Below, piece by piece: positions 59,599 through 64,000 of a stretch of 64,000 nt of DNA. Both the position numbers and the translations under genes were made by a program. This DNA is from Enoplolaimus lenunculus. Lineage: Eukaryota > Nematoda > Enoplea > Enoplida > Thoracostomopsidae. The DNA lies in the NCBI GenBank assembly GCA_030248215.1, contig JASANG010000295.1, forward strand, positions 398,501-462,500, given 5' to 3'. The notes under the pieces were generated by a model that searched no databases, was not told the DNA's origin, and was given only the letters and a program-made list of their open reading frames with translations. Positions within the stretch are counted from its first letter, which is position 1; each line of letters opens with the position of its first letter.

Positions 59599-59808
59599 TG
59601 GGCCAGGATTGGGCTCAATTCCAGTCATAATCAGCAAAATTCTCAATTTTGTAGCATGGCGAGCGGTAATTCCTGGAATAATAATGGCGCTCACATCAAA
59701 CTCCCCAGTAACTGGAGATTGGTATGATCTTGTTGCATGGGCACTATCAAACAACCAGATTAAAACAAACAATACATCGAAGAGGAAAATATAGCCTCGT
59801 ATCCACAT
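59599..59808 (-). mobile_element. Hydrophobic segment plus second 2A-like motif
   Basis: A signal-peptide-like stretch (MWIRGYIFLFDVLFVLIWLF, then DSAHA) at 59,732-59,808 is followed by LRILLIMTGIEPNPGP at 59599-59646. The motif has GIE instead of DIE before xNPGP. Gag-like sequence follows directly. In sea urchin proteins 2A-like motifs can lie in N-terminal signal sequences, a close parallel. Confidence 0.78.
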
Positions 59809-60089
59809 TGTTAGTGTAGGGTGTGAGGCGCTACGCGGTTCAGAGGCGGTCTTTGTAGTGCGTATCCTTTGCTGCAAAACTTGTTTCGTCATCGGTAAAC
59901 TCTGCATTGAAATTGCCGCTGAATAACTACAAAAAATAGTTTGAGTTCGTTCACTTCCTTTGTGATCTCTTCGGGGCGCCTTATGACGATTCCGAGTCAG
60001 CGAATTCTCACAATCTTTGGTTAAACCTTGAGACTGAGCTGTGACAACATGGTTTAAAAAATTACCATGACCTTCACACAAACCACCAA

Positions 60090-60440
60090 TTCTGGGGCGG
60101 TGAACCTTTAGAACTTCATTAGCTAAGGAACAAATAATACGGAAACGCTGCGACCCAAGATGTATACCGCCGTACCATCGTGTGACAATAACAAGAATAT
60201 TAAATGTGCCAGACATCTCTAACAACGCCAAAAGTCGCCTACCTGCACCATACTCGCCATCATCCTGGTAACCGGAGTCAAGTCCCATCTCCTTCACAAA
60301 CCGATATGCATAAATGTTATGTGTAGCACACGCTACCTTTCTACTTGAAGATAGCAAATTATCAACTACCGCATGTACATCATTAACTGAGAATACAGTT
60401 GCTATATGAGCCTGAAAAGTGCTTTTCTTAAACGAAAATG
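60090..60440 (-). mobile_element. IMPACT-family domain within the element
   Basis: Motifs in order: STFQAHIATVFSVNDV, SSSRKVACATHNIYAYRF, QDDGEYGAGRRLLALLE, NILVIVTRWYGGIHLGSQRF. These are the landmarks of the IMPACT/YigZ family (STFQAH, K(I/V)A.ATHNI.AYR, DDGE.GAG..LL, (V)VV(T/S)RWYGGI.LG..RF). The RWD domain of host IMPACT is not present. Host IMPACT binds GCN1 and restrains the GCN2 eIF2-alpha kinase; any similar role here is inference. Age and state are as for the parent element. Confidence 0.9.
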
Positions 60441-61054
60441 GTGAGCCAGAAAAAAATTATTTTCGCCGCTGGGCTTACAATCATGCAAAAAGGGCCCGGA
60501 TTTGATTCAATGTCGCCTGCCACTAAAAGGAGTAACCTCAGAGCGCTAGTATGACCGTAACCAATTCGCCCAGCATTATAAACACAGAACTTAACATGTC
60601 GTCGTTGAAGACACTCTCTTAGACCGCGGGCAGCATATGTCTGACATAGTTCACTTGATATAAAGAGTAGCTGCACATTGCCAAAATATACTGATTGAGT
60701 GCACCGTATTTTGCAACAATCACGTGAACAAATAACATACAACATCAAATATAATAATAAAATGGACAAGCGTACATTTACTTTAGAACATTTAAATTTC
60801 TTCCTCTGCGCGAAAGGAATTTTGCTTCGCGAGTGCAGCTCAATCTTGGTTTTGTCAACCCCAATTGCGCGGAACGATCCAAGGAAAGAAATGGCAAGAT
60901 CGAGGCTCACCACACACAACACGGCGCCGACAGACCGAAGGACGACCCGAAATGTCTGGACCAACGCAAGCTGTTGCCACCACGAAATCATTGCTGCGTC
61001 TGAATTCGACCCGATCGATGGTGACATGTGAGCATGAACCGCTGTGTCAGGCAC
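60428..61054 (-). mobile_element. Element leader region ending in a 2A-like motif
   Basis: About 190 codons of unrecognised leader with two hydrophobic stretches (SVGAVLCVVSLDLAISFLGS and VRLSILLLYLMLYVI), then a 2A-like motif at 60491-60541: LRLLLLVAGDIESNPGP. This fits the full D(V/I)ExNPGP consensus with the preferred Leu-rich, AGD lead-in. In known cases such motifs make the ribosome skip the Gly-Pro bond, releasing the upstream peptide. Part of the fossil element. Confidence 0.8.
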
Positions 61055-61101
61055 TTGAAATTGGCTTAAGTGTCCATGATATCACACGAAGAGGGCCAAC
61101 T

Positions 61102-61120
61102 AATCACGTCGGGCTCACCA
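61102..61120 (-). other. Primer-binding site, tRNA-Trp type
   Basis: The minus strand reads TGGTGAGCCCGACGTGATT, four bases after the 5' LTR. It matches the complement of the tRNA-Trp 3' end as I recall it at all but one position. tRNA-Trp priming is a hallmark of the CsRn1 clade. Confidence 0.8.
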
Positions 61121-61124
61121 CATT

Positions 61125-61194
61125 TGTAAGAATTGTGGCATATTAATATAGTAATTATGATTAACTTCATAGTGCCGATACATGCGGCGCCACA
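61125..61194 (-). repeat. 5' LTR of the CsRn1-like element (short version)
   Basis: 70 bases with the same two ends as the 3' LTR, one substitution in the shared part and no counterpart of its middle. Confidence 0.85.
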
Positions 61195-61620
61195 ACGGTT
61201 ATTGAAGCGTAAAAGTATGAAGGTTTTTGAGACGGCCTCTAGGCCATCTCTTTTAAAAGAAGTTAAATTATCGGGGTTTACATTCTACATTGTTTCTTCC
61301 TTAAATATCGGATAGGTAAGTTTTTTTAGTTTTTGGTTTAGCTATTTCGAATGGAAATTTTTTGCAGATTGTCAGTGAAAAAAATTGGAGCTCGAGTTTT
61401 TGTTTTAAACGAAAGGCCCTCGTTATTTGTTCTGCGATCCCCCCGAAAAACACCATGCCTATTTTTCACTTTCGTGTACTACCTCAAGGACTTGTTTGCA
61501 CATCTATACAAACTCGTGTGCATTTGTTCAGTATATATACAATACAATACATACCCTATAAGAAAAAAATTATTTTGGCGAATGTACAAATAAGCTTATT
61601 TCATAGGTTTGGGTGCAAAG

Positions 61621-62983
61621 CAGGATGCAACCAGAGTCTTGTTTAGCTCCGATAGAATTTCTGCAGGAAGTTCCGGCAATTTAGATAGTGAAGTTTTGCA
61701 TAACAAAATTTATAAGTTCAGTTTAAACTCTTGGTGCAGTTTTAAGGAAAAAATTGCCGAGATTTCGTAAAGAGATAGAAGGTTCACTTACATCAACACT
61801 ATGAAGTGTTGCTCAAACACCTGGTTTATAACTTAGGTTTACATATAACACAGTTTATAGCATATATACATAAGTTAAACTAACCTGCACGAAGAACGAA
61901 ATGTTTGTTTTAAAAATAACATTCGGCGATTCAATTTCATTTTCAAAGTTGAGCAAGCAACGCGCTCTCCAAATAGCAAACAGAGCTTGTTGCACCACCC
62001 AGTTCAAACAAACCTGTCTGTAAGGACAATCCAATTGTTTCCCAAGAATTATATCAGTAAGATCGAAATACGTTGTCCTTGTTTTAAAGAAAAAGGGGGT
62101 CAGTTCTAAGAAAAAATTATATGCACGCGGGCAATGCATAAATACATGGGGGTTGTCCTCAACATTTTGAACGTTTAACTGTTCGCAATACAAACATAAA
62201 TTGGTGCGGTCTGTAAAATGCGCCAGTCTATTGTTAGTCAATAGACACCTATGTCTTAGTTTAAAGACAAGGTCTCGAATCTTGCCATCAACGCATTTGG
62301 CTTTAACCCATTCCCATGATTTTTTAATATAGTTAATATCAACACCCAAATATTCTGCCCAAAAAAGATCCCGGGGAACCATATAAGTTTTATATCGGTG
62401 AGAGATCCATCAATCATAAACATATTTAACCTTTACATTTTTAATGACAAGTTTATTTCCAAATATCCAACAAAATTCGCCATCTCGTCGGAAACCTTAC
62501 TCCAGCATAGCTAACCGTATTTCTTTATAAACGATGAGGACATTTTTTGCCATTGTCTCTCGCCGTGACAAACGTTCTACTTGCAGATAAAAATGCGCAA
62601 AACATCTTCTCCAACTAAGTATTTCTTTAAAATTCAAGAAACGGTTATAAAGCATTAACCTATTTACCTTGATCCGTATGTTCACATCAGGTAAGCCGAC
62701 CCCTCCATTCTTTGCATTCAAATACAAGCATTTCTGTTTAATCATATTCACTTTAGATGGATGAAACAATTTCCTAATTGATTTATAAATTTTATAGCGT
62801 AAAAAATAAACGTAGAACCAAAAGATTTAACAACATCTTACAGATATTTGCAAAAATTAACAAATACAACATCATTTTAACTACCTAAGTTCGCCTCACC
62901 TCCAGCTCCACCTCCGTGTTCCGAGAAACTTTGTTGATCTCCGGCTGCGGCTGTGGTACTTTTCGTCTCCGATTTACACCCTG
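61621..62983. mobile_element. hAT-like MITE interrupted by a LINE
   Basis: Starts CAGGATGCAACCAGAG and ends CTCCGATTTACACCCTG, flanked by GTGCAAAG (61613-61620) and GTACAAAG (62984-62991). Its halves match the 53298-53630 element: AAGTTTTGCATAA and AGATTTCGTAAAG on the left, TTATAGCGTAAAA and GCGGCTGTGGTACTTTT on the right. About 1 kb of LINE separates them. Confidence 0.82.
61771..62793 (-). mobile_element. LINE (non-LTR retrotransposon), 5'-truncated 3' end
   Basis: The minus strand carries the end of a LINE ORF2 after the RT catalytic core: FHPSKVNMIKQKCLYLNAKN with GGVGLPDVNIR (62,650-62,770). A zf-RVT-like stretch follows: KIRDLVFKLRHRCLLTNNRL and CLYC...HVFMHCPRAYNFF (61,855-62,382). 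The two parts are in different frames, so at least one frameshift lies between 62,382 and 62,497. The catalytic core and endonuclease are missing because the copy is truncated at about 62,793. Clade uncertain. Confidence 0.85.
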
Positions 62984-62991
62984 GTACAAAG

Positions 62992-64000
62992 CAAAAACTA
63001 AAGGTATTGTAATATATCAAAAGTGCTGGCAATTTGCCCTTTTTAGCATCACTCGCCAGATTTCAGTTATGACACTCAATTAAAACTGCGTTCATTTAAA
63101 CTTGTGCACCCAGCTGCAATAGAAAAGGTATGGCCTGTTTTTAACAATTTTATACAGCTTTTTCAAAATTATTAAATCGTATTTGTACATAACGAAACGA
63201 ACACCGATTTTTAGCGGAAATAGAAACGGATATCCTACCTACTATACCCCGCTAATTTGTGTGTTCATTCAAGGCTACAGAGGTAAGTCGTAATCAAGCG
63301 CGTGTTATATACCATTATACAGCCAATAGTAAGGGTAATCACAAGTCTGTCTTAGAGGCAGAAATTAAAAAATTATCAAATTCACACCCAATTTACAGAA
63401 ATATTAAGGCTCCGCCTCCAAGCCCTCTCGAAAAAACGTGGAACCGCCAGTGCTCAGGTTGATTCATACGCAAACAGGTGCGCCCGGTCTCTCTGACCAT
63501 TTCAGGGGCTGCTTGTTAACGTTTTCGACAATAAAATTGCGAAATGAAAATATTTACAAGGCTGTCTGAAGTTTTATACAAAAATAGTGGTAAACATATT
63601 TTGTCGATTTTGGACTAAATTTTGTCATTTTATTCAAACAAAAATAAATTGAACGATATATATTTGATACAACCAAATACGAGCACAACAAAATTTCCAG
63701 TTTACTTCTACAACGGAAATTGAAACGGACGCCGAAATTTACGAAAACGGAAACGGACATATTATTCGATTACATCCAGCTGGTTTGGCACTTTTTCCCA
63801 ACTCTTTATCGGATAGCGTTTCTGAACTAAATGTCTTATTAGAACGTGTTTGTAATTTTATTTAAAATCTGAAATTAAAATTGCTTAGTATATACAGCAT
63901 TATGATAGGTAAACAAAAAACGGTATATGACGAAGATATTTCTCTTGAGCTGATTGATTCTTAGTCTTAAGTAGGTTATTATTTCAGTATCTGCTTAGGT
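62992..64000. other. Right edge, no gene recognised
   Basis: AT-rich. An open stretch at 63,259-63,462 (plus) has no recognisable domain. GGAAACGGAC-type motifs near 63,210-63,230 and 63,715-63,755 hint at another CCGG-rich MITE. Confidence 0.4.

Larger units (their letters stand above)
54887..61194 (-). mobile_element. Fossil Ty3/gypsy (CsRn1-like) LTR retrotransposon with IMPACT, 2A and PWWP domains
   Basis: LTRs begin TG and end CA on the minus strand. ACGG flanks both sides (54883-54886 and 61195-61198). A primer-binding site complementary to tRNA-Trp lies four bases inside the 5' LTR. Order on the minus strand: leader with 2A-like motif, IMPACT domain, hydrophobic segment with second 2A-like motif, gag, protease, RT, RNase H, integrase, GPY/F-like and PWWP-like tail, polypurine tract, LTR. 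The tRNA-Trp primer and CHCC gag motif fit the CsRn1 clade. The coding region is broken, with roughly eight interruptions by eye. LTR portions present in both copies differ at about one base in 70, so the insertion is comparatively young. Confidence 0.93.

Overview
The window is animal (metazoan) nuclear DNA: AT-rich, gene-poor, with spliceosomal introns, GT-AG splice sites and dense short transposons. I cannot fix the phylum. A marine or parasitic invertebrate fits: there is a CsRn1-like Ty3/gypsy element, a clade first known from a fluke but widespread, and 2A-like peptides in a retroelement, known from sea urchins, lancelets and molluscs.

One host gene dominates the left 45 kb. It lies on the minus strand and is the 5' half of a receptor-type guanylyl cyclase. 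I assembled ten ectodomain exons between 45,456 and 9,048. Their splice sites, codon phases and order all agree, from the GYLFGS start of the ligand-binding domain through [25 protein letters not shown], the IYLM segment and [11 protein letters not shown] to the juxtamembrane CGFDGKKC pair. Two candidate transmembrane exons follow (8,460-8,520 and 5,839-5,917). The kinase-homology and cyclase domains were not found and should lie left of position 1. The signal-peptide exon was not found either. The 15-kb intron at 28.7-43.7 kb holds a 3.2-kb array of an 87-bp minisatellite.

Introns and flanks are filled with short non-autonomous DNA transposons. The main family is hAT-like, with CAGGGTGCAACCGGA-type ends and 8-bp target duplications, several of them perfect. 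There are also foldback elements with long inverted arms, a probable Harbinger-type element and several nested insertions. Region 46.7-50.8 kb is a less AT-rich island with the fossil tail of a retroelement integrase. Region 52.0-53.0 kb is a GGGACAGTTG-type minisatellite.

The most striking object is a fossil Ty3/gypsy element of the CsRn1 type at 54,887-61,194 (minus strand), with LTRs, a 4-bp target duplication and a tRNA-Trp-type primer site. Besides gag (CHCC motif), protease, RT, RNase H and integrase it carries three unusual parts: an IMPACT domain (GCN2-pathway regulator family), two 2A-like ribosome-skipping motifs lying on either side of the IMPACT domain, and a PWWP-like chromatin-reader domain at the integrase C-terminus. 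I do not know of this combination being described. A 5'-truncated LINE (about 61.8-62.8 kb) sits inside a hAT-like MITE just to its right.
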